The notes beneath the pieces were generated by a model. It was not told where the DNA came from and searched no databases. It was given only the letters and a program-made list of their open reading frames with translations. From Phytophthora colocasiae (taxonomy: Eukaryota > Oomycota > Peronosporomycetes > Peronosporales > Peronosporaceae): 64,000 nt of DNA. Shown piece by piece: positions 34,170 through 46,002 of the stretch. The position numbers and the translations under genes are program-made. The stretch lies in assembly GCA_018806915.1 (NCBI GenBank), contig JAGKQI010000098.1, positions 1,922,001 through 1,986,000 on the forward strand, written 5' to 3'. Each line of letters opens with the position of its first letter. Position 1 is the first letter of the stretch.

Positions 34170-35587
34170 GAAGAGGACCATCTCCAGCGATTCTTTATGA
34201 CCAAACAGAACATCTCGGCCATCCAGGCGCTCAACCCGAACGCCAACTTCTCCACGAACACTCCGTTTACTCTGCTTACGAATGATGAGTTCAAGACCTA
34301 CGTGGGTAGTGCCTACCGCAGTCACAACGGGTCGTCAGTGTCCAGTATTTCGACTAGCCGTCGACTTCGAAGCTGGCACAGGAGTAGCAGCACCAAGACG
34401 ACATATAGCAATGGTACACCCGTCACTGTTTCCAAGACGACTTCAAGTACTAACAGTGGCAGTCCTCAAACATTGGCACTGGGAGGCACTATGAGTGGCG
34501 GCACGAACTACGAATCAACCAGCGTTAAGAGTGTCACCACCACTGGTGCTGACGGAAAGAGCACGGTAACAACCACCACGACTTCGTCCGGACCTGGTAC
34601 AGAGTCCACAACTGTCACGACTTCCTCGGGATCCGCCACTAATACAGCGTCAAACTTTGGATTCGGATCGGGGATGTCGTCGCTCTGGCAGCAGTGGGGC
34701 AACGGCTTCAACTTCGGCGGCTGGGGACGGAACAACTATCAGCCGCAGACCGTGCAACCTGCAGGATCGGACACTAGTTTTCCCACGTATGCCCCCACGA
34801 CCCCCACGACCACGACGGCAGCTCCTACCACTTCAGCTCCTACCACCGCTGCTCCTACAACCACACCGTTCCGACAACAGCGACTCCTACTACGACCTCA
34901 GTGACTAAGTCTACGACTGTGACGGCCACAGATACATCTGCAACCTCGACTTCGAACGAGGTGGACTGGACAGACTCGAACTGTGTGTCACCGATTCAGA
35001 ATCAAGGCTCATGCGGTGACTGCTGGGCCTTCTCGACGGCGGCGGCTATTGAGTCAGGACAATGCATTAAAGGCGGACAGAAGACGCTCAACAAGTACTC
35101 GGAGCAGCAGCTTACAAGTTGTGACAGCCGGAACTATGGCTGCAACGGTGGTGCTCCGGTCTACGCAATGGAGTACGTCCAGCAGAACGGCCTCTGCACG
35201 GAAGCAGACTACCCGTACACGTCTTCAGACGGCGCGGCAGCGTCATGCTCGACCGGATGCTCGGCGGTTGACACGGGTATCACCGGATACGAGACGGTTG
35301 ATGGCGCGTCAGGTCTTGTCACTGCTGTCACGAAGCAGCCCGTGATCGTAGCTGTGGCGTCAGGCAACAACGCGTGGAAGCAGTACACCGGCGGCGTGAT
35401 CTCGTCGTGTGATACCAGCGAACTCGATCACGCCGTTGTGGTCGTGGGCTACACAGACAGCGAGTGGAAAATCCGTAACTCGTGGGGCGAATCCTGGGGT
35501 GAGGAAGGCTATATTCGACTAGAACGATCGAGCGACAGCACCGGCACATGTGGCATGTACGGCGATATGTCGTACCCTACTTTCTAG
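34170..35587 (+). pseudogene. C-terminal part of the split C1 cysteine protease
   Basis: Continues the gene begun at 27592: proregion (QRFFMTKQNISAIQALNPNANF, read in-frame after the insertion), Ser/Thr-rich linker, Gly/Trp segment (WGNGFNFGGWGRNNYQPQ), Thr/Pro repeats, then the catalytic domain. A one-base loss near 34868-34875 in the Thr/Pro repeat shifts the frame; the catalytic part is open from about 34872 to 35587. Catalytic residues are present: NQGSCGDCWAF (with Asp where the paralogs have Ser), LDHAVVVVGY, IRNSWGESWGEEGY. It is disabled by two lesions, the retrotransposon and the frameshift. The catalytic part could be expressed only from a new promoter. Confidence 0.85.
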
Positions 35588-36394
35588 GCAGTAGAGCGCT
35601 CCAGGATGTGGTAACTTAGGTGTGTGTGTCGATGTTAGTGAGAAGTGCGGTAAATGCGTCAATAACAAGTGTACGACGTCGTAGTATTTCGGTGTCGAAG
35701 TGAGCGGAGGCAGGGCGCTTCAACTTCATGTTTACCAATCAGTATCATTTCGCTAGCAGGTGTCCAAAAATCATACAGTAGCATGGTCTCGAGCTCCCTG
35801 CTGGTGGAATGATATCGGATACAGCAGCCACAAATTGCCACTTGGCGCGCACGTGAGCACTCCGCACCTCTGCATTATATCCTCTTCGTATGCCTTGAGT
35901 TCACAGCTGACAGCGTCTTTCCCGTCCTGTGAGGCGGCCATCGCTTTGAGCCGCAACGCTTGACACGGTCAGACTTGACAGTTCTGCGGGTGGTTTCGGC
36001 GAACAGCGTGGCGCCGGTGACGAGGAATGATATCACTGGAATGAACTTGTCTTATCCACGTCGTAACTCAAGCCATAACAGCTCGAAAAGCCTAGCAAAC
36101 TGCACTTAAACATCTTCGCAACGCGAAAGGCAACACAGCGTTGGCTATTTCTTTCCCGAAGCTGTGGCTAGAGCCCCGTCACCTGGTCAAGCAGAACTCT
36201 CGCTGTTGCCCACAGTCTCGGAACAGATTTCAAGTTTTTTTGCTGCTCGAATCGGTCTCGGCTCTTTTCGACAGCTGGTCCGGGTGAACAGCGATCAGAT
36301 GCATCAAATTGTTGCCGCTCTGCCGTGGCTTCGGCTTCGGTGGATACGACCTTAGTTCTCACTTTTGAATTTACCTGCACCTGCACGCAACACA
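35588..36394. other. Intergenic region, no gene seen
   Basis: About 800 bp between protease paralogs. No convincing open frame. Presumably holds the terminator of one paralog and the promoter of the next. Confidence 0.5.
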
Positions 36395-37900
36395 ATGAAG
36401 CCGACTACGTTGATTGCAACTTGTGTACTGGCAGCTTCAATGCTGTCAGTCAGTGCTCGGCAAATGCACGCTGATCTCAATTATGAGCGATATCTGGCTG
36501 AATATGACACTACGGACGCCGAAATGAAAGAGTGGAAGGCAAAATTTGAAGAAACTTGCAAGAAGAACAATTGGATGCCCGAGTATTCGTCGGAAGAGCG
36601 AAGTTCTATTGATCCAGATGAAGATTTGCGTCAACGACTCTTCTTGAGCAAACAGGATGTGGAGACAGCAAGGGCTGCGAACCCGAACGCTAACTTCTCC
36701 ATTTGGACGCCGTTCTCAGCTCTTACCCAGAAAGAGTTCGACACTAAAATACTGAACAAGTACGTTAGCCCAAACAAGACGAGAACAGCGACGCCGAAGG
36801 TGGTACCTAAGCGCTCACTTCGACAGCAGGACGCATACACGTTCTCGAGCATGCAGGATATGATCGATTCGTTGATGAAGAGTCTGCAGCAGCAAATGGG
36901 AGGCTCCTGGACGATCGGAACGGTGATGCCAGCAAAGGAACACACTGCCAACGAAGCGGACACGTCGGTCTCCAAGCAGTGGCATTGGACGATCCCTGCA
37001 ACAGCACCTGCATCCGTTCCTACCCCTGTGACGCCAGCCCCTATTCCTGTGACTCAAGCTCCAAGAACTGCAGCCCCAATGACGTACCCTCCTCCTACAC
37101 CAGCCCCGACACCAGCTCCTACGCCGGCCCCTACACCAGCCCCAACACCGGCTCCTACACCGGCCCCGACACCAGCACCCACACCCGCTCCTGTTGTTGA
37201 ACCCGTGACTCGACAACCTGCTAAACCGGTGCAAACCGAGAAGGGGACACTGAAGACGTCCAACTCGGTTGACTGGTCTGCTTCCAAGTGCATGTCTCCG
37301 GTCCAGAGTCAAGGCCAATGTGGCTCTTGCTGGGCGTTCGCTTCTGTCGCTGCAGTGGAAACTCTGCAGTGCATTAAGGGCGGACAAAAGGGAGTCAACA
37401 AGTACTCGGAGCAGCAACTGGTGGGCTGTGATACCCAGAACATGGGTTGTGGCGGTGGTGCTCCAGTGTATGCTTTCGAGTACATTCAACAGAACGGTCT
37501 TTGCGCGGAGAGTGCCTACCCATACATTTCCAGCAACGGAGGGGGCGCCTCGTGCAGCGCCAGTTGCTCAAGGAGCCAAACGGGGATTACCGGTTATGAA
37601 AAGCTGAATGATGGCGACGAGGCTGGTCTCATTGAAGCTCTCAAGTCTCAACCGGTGGTTGTTGCGGTTGCCTCGGGTAATTCTGCTTGGAAGCAGTACA
37701 CTGGTGGAGTCATGTCGAGCTGTGAAACGACTGATTTGGACCACGCAGTGCTTGTTGTGGGCTACGATGACTCGAGTTTCAAAGTCCGAAACTCGTGGGG
37801 TGAAAACTGGGGCGAAGCTGGATACGTCCGGATGGCGCGCAGCTCGTCCAGTTCAGGAACCTGCGGGATGCTCAGCGATATGTCTCGACCCAAGATGTAG
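36395..37900 (+). CDS. Secreted papain-like (C1) cysteine protease with (PAPT)n linker
   Basis: The start is ATG 36395 (MKPTTLIATCVLAASMLSVSA, signal peptide); the frame upstream lacks an ATG. About 501 aa. After cleavage the family motif ARQMHADLNYERYLAEY begins an I29-like proregion (RLFLSKQDVETARAANP, FSALTQKEFDTKI). A linker of repeated PTPAPTPA units follows (about 37085-37190). The catalytic domain has VQSQGQCGSCWAF, MGCGGGAPVYAFEY, LDHAVLVVGY and VRNSWGENWGEAGY; Gln, Cys, His and Asn are all present. Expected to be secreted and to mature by propeptide removal. Its closest neighbours are the paralogs on either side, so the cluster arose by tandem duplication. Confidence 0.92.
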   Translation: MKPTTLIATCVLAASMLSVSARQMHADLNYERYLAEYDTTDAEMKEWKAKFEETCKKNNWMPEYSSEERSSIDPDEDLRQRLFLSKQDVETARAANPNANFSIWTPFSALTQKEFDTKILNKYVSPNKTRTATPKVVPKRSLRQQDAYTFSSMQDMIDSLMKSLQQQMGGSWTIGTVMPAKEHTANEADTSVSKQWHWTIPATAPASVPTPVTPAPIPVTQAPRTAAPMTYPPPTPAPTPAPTPAPTPAPTPAPTPAPTPAPTPAPVVEPVTRQPAKPVQTEKGTLKTSNSVDWSASKCMSPVQSQGQCGSCWAFASVAAVETLQCIKGGQKGVNKYSEQQLVGCDTQNMGCGGGAPVYAFEYIQQNGLCAESAYPYISSNGGGASCSASCSRSQTGITGYEKLNDGDEAGLIEALKSQPVVVAVASGNSAWKQYTGGVMSSCETTDLDHAVLVVGYDDSSFKVRNSWGENWGEAGYVRMARSSSSSGTCGMLSDMSRPKM

Positions 37901-38633
37901 AGTTCTTCCTTGGTCTTCAAGTTTTGTCAATGTAGATGCGTAGTTGAAGAAGCAACCTGTAAACAATAGCATTCATCGTTATCCTCGAAACTTCTTGAAA
38001 GTTTGACAACATTTTGCAACTCGTAGGATGCTAAAGCAATCTTTGCTATCAAGTTGACGTTCCGCTTTAGTCGAACTCTAACCAAGTTACCACAAGTTTG
38101 CTTATGGGTGGGGGTGCTGTCTGAACCAAGAAAAAGAAATCGTTCAAGACGTACTTGACTTTTGGAGAGTTAGTCACGGACACTAAGTGTCTTGAAGCGT
38201 TTGAAAGCAGCAGGCGCGTGATATTCTCGAAACGTTGAGTTTATTTCGATGAATTCATCCTCACAGTAAAGGGAAGGCCGGAGTAAGCGTGCTTACAGCC
38301 AGATTTTGAAGTCTCCATAAAGTGGCAACTGTCGCTAAAGCACTGGGTATTGTGGTGCTTGACGTGGGCAGATGAGAGGCGTTATCTGGCAAAGTACAGC
38401 AAGGAACTATCCGATCTTCCATCTGGGGCGTCCAGATCCTGTCACCGCACATGAGTTACCGCCTGAACATGGCTCCGCATCAGGGTGAAAACGGCCTCAA
38501 AGCTCCTTTTTTCTCTGTCCGAAATGAACTCAGAAGCAGCAAGTGCAACCACGAAAGACAAGATCATTCTTGAATTCGCCTTCAAACCGACAAGTGCAAC
38601 AACAACAACCTCGTCAGTAGTTCTCACTCTGTG
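37901..38633. other. Intergenic region, no gene seen
   Basis: About 730 bp between two protease paralogs. No convincing open frame and no repeat structure noted. Confidence 0.5.
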
Positions 38634-39935
38634 ATGCACTCTTCAATTCTGTGTGTTGCGATTGCGGCGGTGGTCTTACCGTCAATTCTTGCTCGGCCGA
38701 TGCACGCTGGTATCAACTACCAAAGGTATCTGGAAGAGATCGACACCACCCAGGCTGATCTTGATGAATGGAGAGGCAAATTTGGCGATGTTGCACAGAA
38801 GAATGGTTGGATGCCAGTCTTTGAAGATCGCAGTGCTGACGACCAAGAAGAGGACCTTCGACAACGAATCTTCTTGACCAAACAAGGCATCGCTGCCGTT
38901 CAAGAGGCCAACCCGGACGCGAACTTCTCTATCATGTCACCGTTCTCGGCTATGACTGATGACGAGTTCAATACGTACGTTTTGAACTCGTACGTCCGCG
39001 GCAATTCAACGCAAAATAGTGGACCAACCACCCGTCAATTGAGAAGCGCCGCCAGTTCGGATGGAAGCTTGGACTCATCTTCGGTTGTGGACGTCATCAA
39101 GTCCCTCATTCAAACTCTATTCAATCTAAAATCCAGCACCGTTCAGCCTGCGACTGAAAGCTCCGCCAACGTGCTCTTGACCGGCACTGGGAGTCAAGAG
39201 AACTTCCAGTTCTCGGATTTCTGGGATTGGCGTCCATACAAGCCAACACCCACTCCAACCACCAGCGCACCGTCCACTCAACCAGCAACAGAGGGAGCAT
39301 CTGGATCCGTAGACTGGTCAACAACCAAGTGCATGGCCCCGATTCAAAGCCAAGGTTCGTGTGGTTCCTGCTGGGCCTTTGCTACGGTGTCTGTGGTCGA
39401 GTCAGCTCAGTGCATTTCGAACGGGAAATCCTCCCTCACTAAGTACTCGGAACAGCAATTGGTGAGTTGCAACACGCAAAACTGGGGATGCAATGGTGGT
39501 GCTCCGGTCTACGCACTTGACTACGTGCAGCAAAACGGTCTTTGCACGGAAGACAGCTATCCGTACACTTCGGACAGTGGCTATGCTGAATCCTGCAGCT
39601 CGAGTTGCAACAAACAGGATATGGGCATCACGGGATATTCACAACTTCAGGGCGAGGACGAGTTGCTAAGTGCAATCGACGAGCACCCAGTGATCGTTGC
39701 GGTGGCTTCTGGCAACAATGTCTGGAAACAATACACTGGCGGGGTAGTGGCATCGTGCGATTCCTGGGATCTCGATCACGCTGTTGTTGCTGTGGGCTAT
39801 GATTCGTCTTCTATCAAAATCCGCAACTCCTGGGGTACCTACTGGGGTGAAGATGGATATATCCGTCTGGCCCGTAGCTCGTCTAGTGAAGGCACGTGTG
39901 GCGTGACATCGGACATGTCGACTCCACAAATGTAA
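38634..39935 (+). CDS. Secreted papain-like (C1) cysteine protease, short-linker paralog
   Basis: The start is ATG 38634 (MHSSILCVAIAAVVLPSILA, signal peptide), 433 aa. The motif ARPMHAGINYQRYLEE opens the proregion (RIFLTKQGIAAVQEANP, FSAMTDDEFNTYV). The linker is short (TPTPTTSAPSTQPATEG). The catalytic domain carries IQSQGSCGSCWAF, WGCNGGAPVYALDY, LDHAVVAVGY and IRNSWGTYWGEDGY, with all catalytic residues intact. It is the most compact of the four and probably closest to the ancestral layout. No introns are needed. Confidence 0.92.
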   Translation: MHSSILCVAIAAVVLPSILARPMHAGINYQRYLEEIDTTQADLDEWRGKFGDVAQKNGWMPVFEDRSADDQEEDLRQRIFLTKQGIAAVQEANPDANFSIMSPFSAMTDDEFNTYVLNSYVRGNSTQNSGPTTRQLRSAASSDGSLDSSSVVDVIKSLIQTLFNLKSSTVQPATESSANVLLTGTGSQENFQFSDFWDWRPYKPTPTPTTSAPSTQPATEGASGSVDWSTTKCMAPIQSQGSCGSCWAFATVSVVESAQCISNGKSSLTKYSEQQLVSCNTQNWGCNGGAPVYALDYVQQNGLCTEDSYPYTSDSGYAESCSSSCNKQDMGITGYSQLQGEDELLSAIDEHPVIVAVASGNNVWKQYTGGVVASCDSWDLDHAVVAVGYDSSSIKIRNSWGTYWGEDGYIRLARSSSSEGTCGVTSDMSTPQM

Positions 39936-40049
39936 GGATAAAGCTGTGTTTTGTGGCGTAAGAACAAATTCATGGTGGGTAGTTGTAGAAAATGGCTGTC
40001 GTAAAAATACAGTTCTCGTAAAACAAGAAACAAAAATGACATTACCGAG

Positions 40050-42016
40050 TTAAAACACATAACTACCCCGAGCATTGCCAACGTGTTTGCTTTCCAGGTT
40101 GGAAAGAACCATTTGAAGTCGGTACAGTGCTTCAGCCGCCGTTGAGCGATCGCGAGGATCCACCGCTGTGCACGCGTGCCCCAATTCCCAAAACTCTCGT
40201 GGACTATACTGTGAAAACGCCACATGAATTTTGCCCATAACGATCTGATGCAGCAAAACAGCATCCGACATTGTCTGCTTCACGTGTGCGTATGGCACGG
40301 TGTGAACGTCCAGCTCCGACAACACAACACCGAGTGAGAAAATGTCGGCCTTGTCATCGTACCGTTCGCCCATCATGACTTCAGGAGCCATCCATAGCGA
40401 CGTACCAACACCTGCAGTCATCGTCGTGTCCAACCGCTCTCTCGAAATGCCAAAGTCAGTCAACTTGGCTTCCATATTACGGCTCAGCAGGACATTGCGA
40501 GACTTGAGGTCACGGTGGATAACGTACGGCATCAGTGAGTGCAGATAAGTAAGCGCATGGCAAACGTGCATGGCAATGGTAGCTTTCTGGACGTCAATGC
40601 CAACAGGGTGACCAGATCGCTCGTACTTATTCAGTAACGTCCGTAGATCTCCACCATCCATGTACTCGAATACGACACAGAGATCGGAGAGCGCATTCCA
40701 AGCTACTCCGACGAGCGATGTGATGCGCGGATGATCCATCACTGCAGCCATTTTCGCTTCTGAGAGAAATTCATTAACGTTCTTGATCTCAGCTCGGTTA
40801 GCAGGCAACAGCATTTTTACAGCAACTGGTTGGTTGTGGAAAACACCCGAGTACACTTCCCCATAGCCTCCTCGACTGATGAGATCACGGATTTGAACTT
40901 CATCTCGAGAAATGCGCTTAGCAGTGATAACGTCGTCATCCCATAGACTAGTTTGTCCTCGAGAAATCGCCTTTCCTTTGGGTGAGGTCACCTCCGTGTA
41001 CGGCATCGTAGTTGTGTCCTGGCGTTGAGTCGAATCTTTGTCTTGGCGACGTCGGCAACACACCAGAAGGACACACGCAGTGAGGACGACACACCCAACA
41101 GCGATGCCAATTATCACACCGATACTGAGACCACTGCTCGATTGAGTTGAGGAGACAGAGCCACTGTTTGATCCTCGGTCATTCAGCGAGCTGGAAGCCG
41201 TGTTCGTATTTCCAGAACCGGCTGTGCCGGCGTTGGTGCTGCTGCCACTCCCGGAACTTGTTGAAGCTTCACTGCTGCTTGTTGAAGGTGCATTGGTACT
41301 AGTTGAAGGTGTACTAGTACTTGATGAAGGCGAACTAGTACTTGTTGCCGGTGTACTGGTGGTAGCTGTTGGTGCTCGAGTTGGGGTAGTTGCAGGTGGT
41401 CTGGTAGTAGTTGGTGCTCGTGTAGTCGATGTAGGAGTGGACCCTACGGTGGGGCTGTTACCGTCGCTGCTCGAATCTCTTGCGACGGTCAATCGACGGG
41501 TATCGCTACTGCTGTACCATTGACGCCAGTTTCTGTCGCACAAGTGTGCCTTGAGCGTCTTCTCATCCGCCGAATCAGTCCGCAACCAGGAAGCTTCAAC
41601 GCATGAAGGCTGAGCGAACCACTTGATAGACGCTGATCCGTGTTGGAGACTGGCTATGCTGAAGTTTGTGAACGACGGTTCTACACTTCCCTCGCACTTG
41701 TCGGACACAGGGACTGCCATTCCAGAAGTGAACTTGGTGCCTCGTCATTGTCGAACTGGACTTGAAGAATAAACGGCGAGCCGTTAAACTGCTTTTGCAC
41801 CGACCCAATGAAGTCGCTACTGCACTCGACTAGTGTTGAGTCGGTGTCGTCTCCCACTGCACGCATTTCGACCGCACACTCCGGTGATTCTTGGACCAGA
41901 ACGAAGTAAGGGGAGCCCTTACGCGCAGCTTCAGCATAGTACGAAGTGACCGAGTAAGTTGACGCTGATGTAGCCGATAAAGAAACCCCAAGGAGCAATC
42001 CCAAGAACCGATGCAT
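40050..42016 (-). CDS. Receptor-like TKL protein kinase (one apparent frameshift in the ectodomain)
   Basis: ATG at 42016 opens a signal peptide (MHRFLGLLLGVSLSATSAS) and a Cys-containing ectodomain. Near 41741-41748 a one-base shift is needed to continue into the frame that runs to 40050. That frame encodes the rest of the ectodomain, a Ser/Thr/Pro-rich stalk, a membrane segment (IGVIIGIAVGCVVLTACVLL) with a basic stop-transfer (CCRRRQ), and a TKL kinase domain: GGYGEVYSG, VAVKML, VIHRDLKSRNVLL, DFGIS, GTSLWMAPEV. All key catalytic residues are present. This is the usual oomycete receptor-like kinase plan, and the ligand is unknown. The shift could be an assembly indel or a real lesion; if real, the gene is a pseudogene. 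Confidence 0.8.
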
Positions 42017-42260
42017 TTTGTCACCGATTCAGGTGAACGTTCACAAGCTGAAGAGTGAACGGGAAATGAAGGAGTATTTGATCTGGTGGAGTTTCTCTTC
42101 TCCCGCAACGGATAGTAGCACTGACAAACACATGAGATTAAAAGCATGTGATGGTCTCTACCTTGGGAGAGTTTTGCCATCAGGTGAAGTTCAAAATGGA
42201 GTGTGATGCCACCTGTGCACTCGAAACAACTGGAGCAAAATGGACTCCATCCTCGCTAAC

Positions 42261-43220
42261 CTACGGTTCTAGCTTCATCGATGAGATCGCACTTGCCGCT
42301 TCTTCGACAGCCACAGAACCAGAAGACTGTTTCTCTACAGCTCCTGTACTAAGAGGCAGATACCATTCTTCCAGCATTTCAGCTTTGTCTCGTGCTTCCT
42401 TGTTGAAAGGAGGCTTCAGCGTCCCCTTGTAGTACTTCGGCACGATCTCATGGAACTTGGCAATCGGATCGTCACCGTCACGTTCACAAACGAACCGGAA
42501 CCAGCGCACTCCAGCCCCCACGTGCGTCGTCTCCTCATTGTAGTTCTTGTGAATGATTTTCAGACTGATGTCGTCACTAGCCTTCTCAAAGCGTTGAACT
42601 GCGTTCGGGAATACATCCAAACCGCGGGCTTCGTGAACTAGATGAACGACCGCCAGACGTGCCAGAATGTTGTCACGAGTCTCGAACGCAGCATCCCAAA
42701 GCCCTTCGTGGCCCGTGAGATCACCATAGAAACTTCCCAACTCTGTTAGACGATGTGCCCAACTGGTAAAGTGTTCTGCTTCCTCACCAGCAACTCGGAC
42801 CCAGTCGTCGTAGAACGCTTTCGGGAGGTTATGCGATACGAATCGCGCCACCATATCCCACATGAGGTCAATGGCATAACTCTCCGCATGTGCCAAACTG
42901 CAACAAGAAACACCAAGTTAGAAGTCCTAGTCGAAGGTTTTATACTTTCAAAAAGCAGTAAAAAAGCCTCAGTTTTTTTTTTACCTGTGTACGAAAGCCT
43001 TTCGACTTCCCTGTTTGGTTTTATAAGCAGGAACAACTTGGACGTTCTCAGGGCGAGCTGGATGATCCGGCACGTTGTTCACATCGTCATTCTCGTCGCA
43101 AACCACTTGAATCTCATCACTTTTCCATTGAGTCACGTATTTGGACGTCTTCTCGGCCTTGGCAAACGCATCGCCCGTTGTCAAGACGTCCAATGCACAT
43201 GCAAATAGTGTCGACGGCAT
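42261..43220 (-). CDS. DUF455 family protein (ferritin-like fold)
   Basis: Two exons: 43220-42985 and 42897-42261 (87-bp intron), 290 aa starting at MPSTLFACALDVLTTGD. The DUF455 signature is clear: CALDVLTTGDAFAKAEKT, SLAHAESYAIDLMWDM, KAFYDDWVRVAGEEAEHF, LTELGSFYGDL, ARLAVVHLVHEARGLDV and EETTHVGAGVRWF. The repeated Glu/His pattern (EAEHF, HEARG, EETTHV) is like the di-metal site of ferritin-like proteins. Biochemical function is not known to me. It lies divergently from the SEC14 gene. Confidence 0.88.
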
Positions 43221-43759
43221 TTGCAACAAAAATATTCAAATTCAAAATTTGAATTTGAGACTGCGGCGGACCAAATGATACTAATGAACCTAAGTACGAA
43301 TCGCGATTTAAGCACACTACTCGATAGAGCCGCGTCTTGTGCTTATTTTAAGCCCTAGTACGTCTCGAGATATTCAATAGCCGATCAGTAGTGTTCATCT
43401 AAAAAATATGTCTCCATTTTCAAGGCCCCAAAAACTCGACATGTTTAGGTGAGTTGTCGAGTCAATATTGCTCCGTTTTTAATGTTTTGTATATTGATGG
43501 AAAGAACGTGTGAACAGCAGGTGAATAAGAGTACTTTTAAGCCATTTCCCAGTGATTTTCGGTTTCAAATTTTTGATGTCCGGTTAGGTACGATTTTTGA
43601 TTGGTCAACTTCAAACGCGATTATCTCGAAAACTCTAAAAGGTGCATTAGTATCATTTTGTTTGCCGTAGTCTCAAATGGATGTCATCTTTTGCAATTTT
43701 CGACTAAGTACGAAATTATTTAAATCTATGTGACTCTTCAAGATCTCATTCCCATAATA
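43221..43759. other. Divergent intergenic region, no gene seen
   Basis: About 540 bp between the start codons of the DUF455 and SEC14 genes. AT-rich with short frames only. At 43234-43257 there is an inverted repeat of the type CAAATTCAAA...TTTGAATTTG. Confidence 0.45.
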
Positions 43760-45726
43760 ATGGAGGAGATCCAAGGAGCTGAAGCTGTAGGGGACGAACG
43801 TGCTGGACGCCACGGCAGCGCTGGCCTGTTCCTGTTCAAGAAGGACGAAGACGCAGCTGAGGAGACGCCAGAAGACCTCGCAGCGCTGGAAGCTGAACGC
43901 TGTGCGAACAAGAAACTGGCGGACGAATTGGCGGACGAGGAACAGCGACGTCGCATGGAAGAGGAGAAGGACCGGGAGGACGAGATCGCGGTGGTTCGGC
44001 AGATTAATGTCGAGTATTCTATTACAGCTGAAGAGGCGGAGAGAGAGCGACGTGTGCACGAGTACGAGATTGCCAAGGTGCAAGACGAGATGGAGCGCAG
44101 ACGCAGCCAAAGTGCAGCCATTGAAGCTGCGGAGGAGGAGAGACTGAGACGAATCTCTGAAGCGGAAGAAGTGCAAGTGCAGGACCTGAAGGAACGCGCT
44201 TTCTCGCAGGAATTGGCGGATAAAGCAATGGAGAAGGAGCGTGTGCGACGTTTGAGTCTGCCTGAGCACCGGGAACGAGCTCCTTCTGCAACTGGTGGAT
44301 TGGAGCGATTTTACTCGTGCAAGAGCGTTGATGCAGAAGATCAACATGAAGAGGAACATACTGAAGATATGGATGGAATGAGTGAGATCCCAGTTATCCA
44401 TGGCTCAGCGTCGAAAGTTCTGCTGGATGAGAACTCGGGCTGGCGATGCTTCATCGCGTCTGAGAATGCACAAGAGGAGAAGAATCAACTTCATGGTGAG
44501 TAGAAGCTGGAATTTGTAATGTTGTGTGTAACTGACTACTTTTTTTTTATTGTGTGATAGCTCTCCGCTTGAGCTTAGAAGAAGAGCTGAAGGTTGAACG
44601 ACATGCCAAGTATGTGGAACTGGTTGGTGACGTCCGTCTACTCCGCTTTCTGCGTGGATACAAGATGAATGTTGCAGTTGCTGCTACAAAATACCGCGAA
44701 ATGTTGGCGTTGCGCCAGAAATTGAAGCTCGACGATATTCGCGACGATATTGTCAGCAACAACATGGTGCCGGACGAATTCCCTCATTTCCACAAGATTA
44801 TCCCACACCTTCCGTTCCTCGATACGTACGACATATTTTCTGCTCGTGACGGTCACGTGTTCTACTTTGAAATGACGGGATATGCAGACCTTCAGAAGCT
44901 ACTAACTGATATCTCTGAAGAAGAATGGCAGACTTTCTTCCTCTATTCGATGGAATATCGCGCTATGAAGCTGGACCAACTAAGTCGTCAGAATGAAACG
45001 CTGGTACAAACCATTATGGTTCGTGATCTCTCGGGCTTCTCCTTCGCGCGTTTCAACCCGAAGCTGCTGAAACGCTTGAAGCCTTTGGTGTCGATCGCCT
45101 CGAAGTGCTACCCAGAGTCTATGCACAGGGTGCTCGTGCTGCATGCGCCGTGGATTTTCGACAAGGTCTGGAGCGCAGTTAAGGCCATGCTGCAGGAAAC
45201 TCAACTGCGCAAGGTGTTCATGGAAGGTAACTCACTCGATCGCCTGCTTGAACTCGCGGGTAGTCGCGACAAACTGCCAAAACTTTTAGGCGGTCGAAGC
45301 ACCACCCACGCGATCCCTCAGACCGGATTCCTGGGTCGCAATGCGTTCCTATTGCTCTGTGAAGACGGCGCTACTCAGACTGATATCAAGGCTGGTGGTA
45401 CGCTGCAACTACCGTTTCGAATGAACGCCAACGACACACTCTGCTGGGAATATGTTCTGAAAGAACGCGACATCATTTTCGCAGTGAAGTTCCGAACGCA
45501 GGGTGTAGGTGGTGCCGAGGAGAACGACAAGGTGGCCCCAGAGAAGGTTTTCAGCGGATCTCCAATCTCCAGCTCTTTCACGGCCACGGAAGATGGAACA
45601 GTGGTCCTGTCCTGGGATAACTCGTTCTCGTGGACACGTGGGAAGACCGTGGCGTACAAGGCCAAAGTAGTGAAGTCGACGCACGACTTTTCTTCTCTCG
45701 ACATCAGCGGGAACGACTGCGTTTAA
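43760..45726 (+). CDS. SEC14 (CRAL-TRIO) and GOLD domain protein with N-terminal coiled coil
   Basis: Two exons: 43760-44495 and 44561-45726 (65-bp intron), about 633 aa. The N-terminal 200 residues are Glu/Arg-rich and predicted coiled coil (EEEKDREDEIAVVRQ...). A short CRAL-TRIO N-terminal helix region follows (RLLRFLRGYKMNVAVA), then the lipid-binding CRAL-TRIO domain (VRDLSGFSFARFNPK, CYPESMHRVLVLHAPWIFDKVWSAVKAML) and a GOLD-type beta domain (LQLPFRMNANDTLCWEYVLKERDIIFAVKF... FSWTRGKTVAYK). This is the SEC14L-like layout; such proteins transfer or sense phosphoinositides at Golgi or plasma membranes. The frame also extends upstream of 43760, but without another ATG. Confidence 0.88.
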
Positions 45727-46002
45727 GACATTGGAGACAGGGGATGCAAGACGTTCATATCTTTTACTTTTGTGATACATTGGCTAGCACGAGCAAGTGG
45801 ACCGATCAGACAACAGCAAATACATTGACACAGTACGCTTGAATGACAACGAGTTTTAATTAATAGGATTGATATGGTTATCAGCGTGCAGCGGTCATGC
45901 TGCTAAATAGTAAACTCACATCACACATGTCCTTCGTTTGTTGAGCAGAATGAGAGCATTATCGATGCAGGAACAGGTAACTAGAACCGCAGATCTAGGC
46001 AA

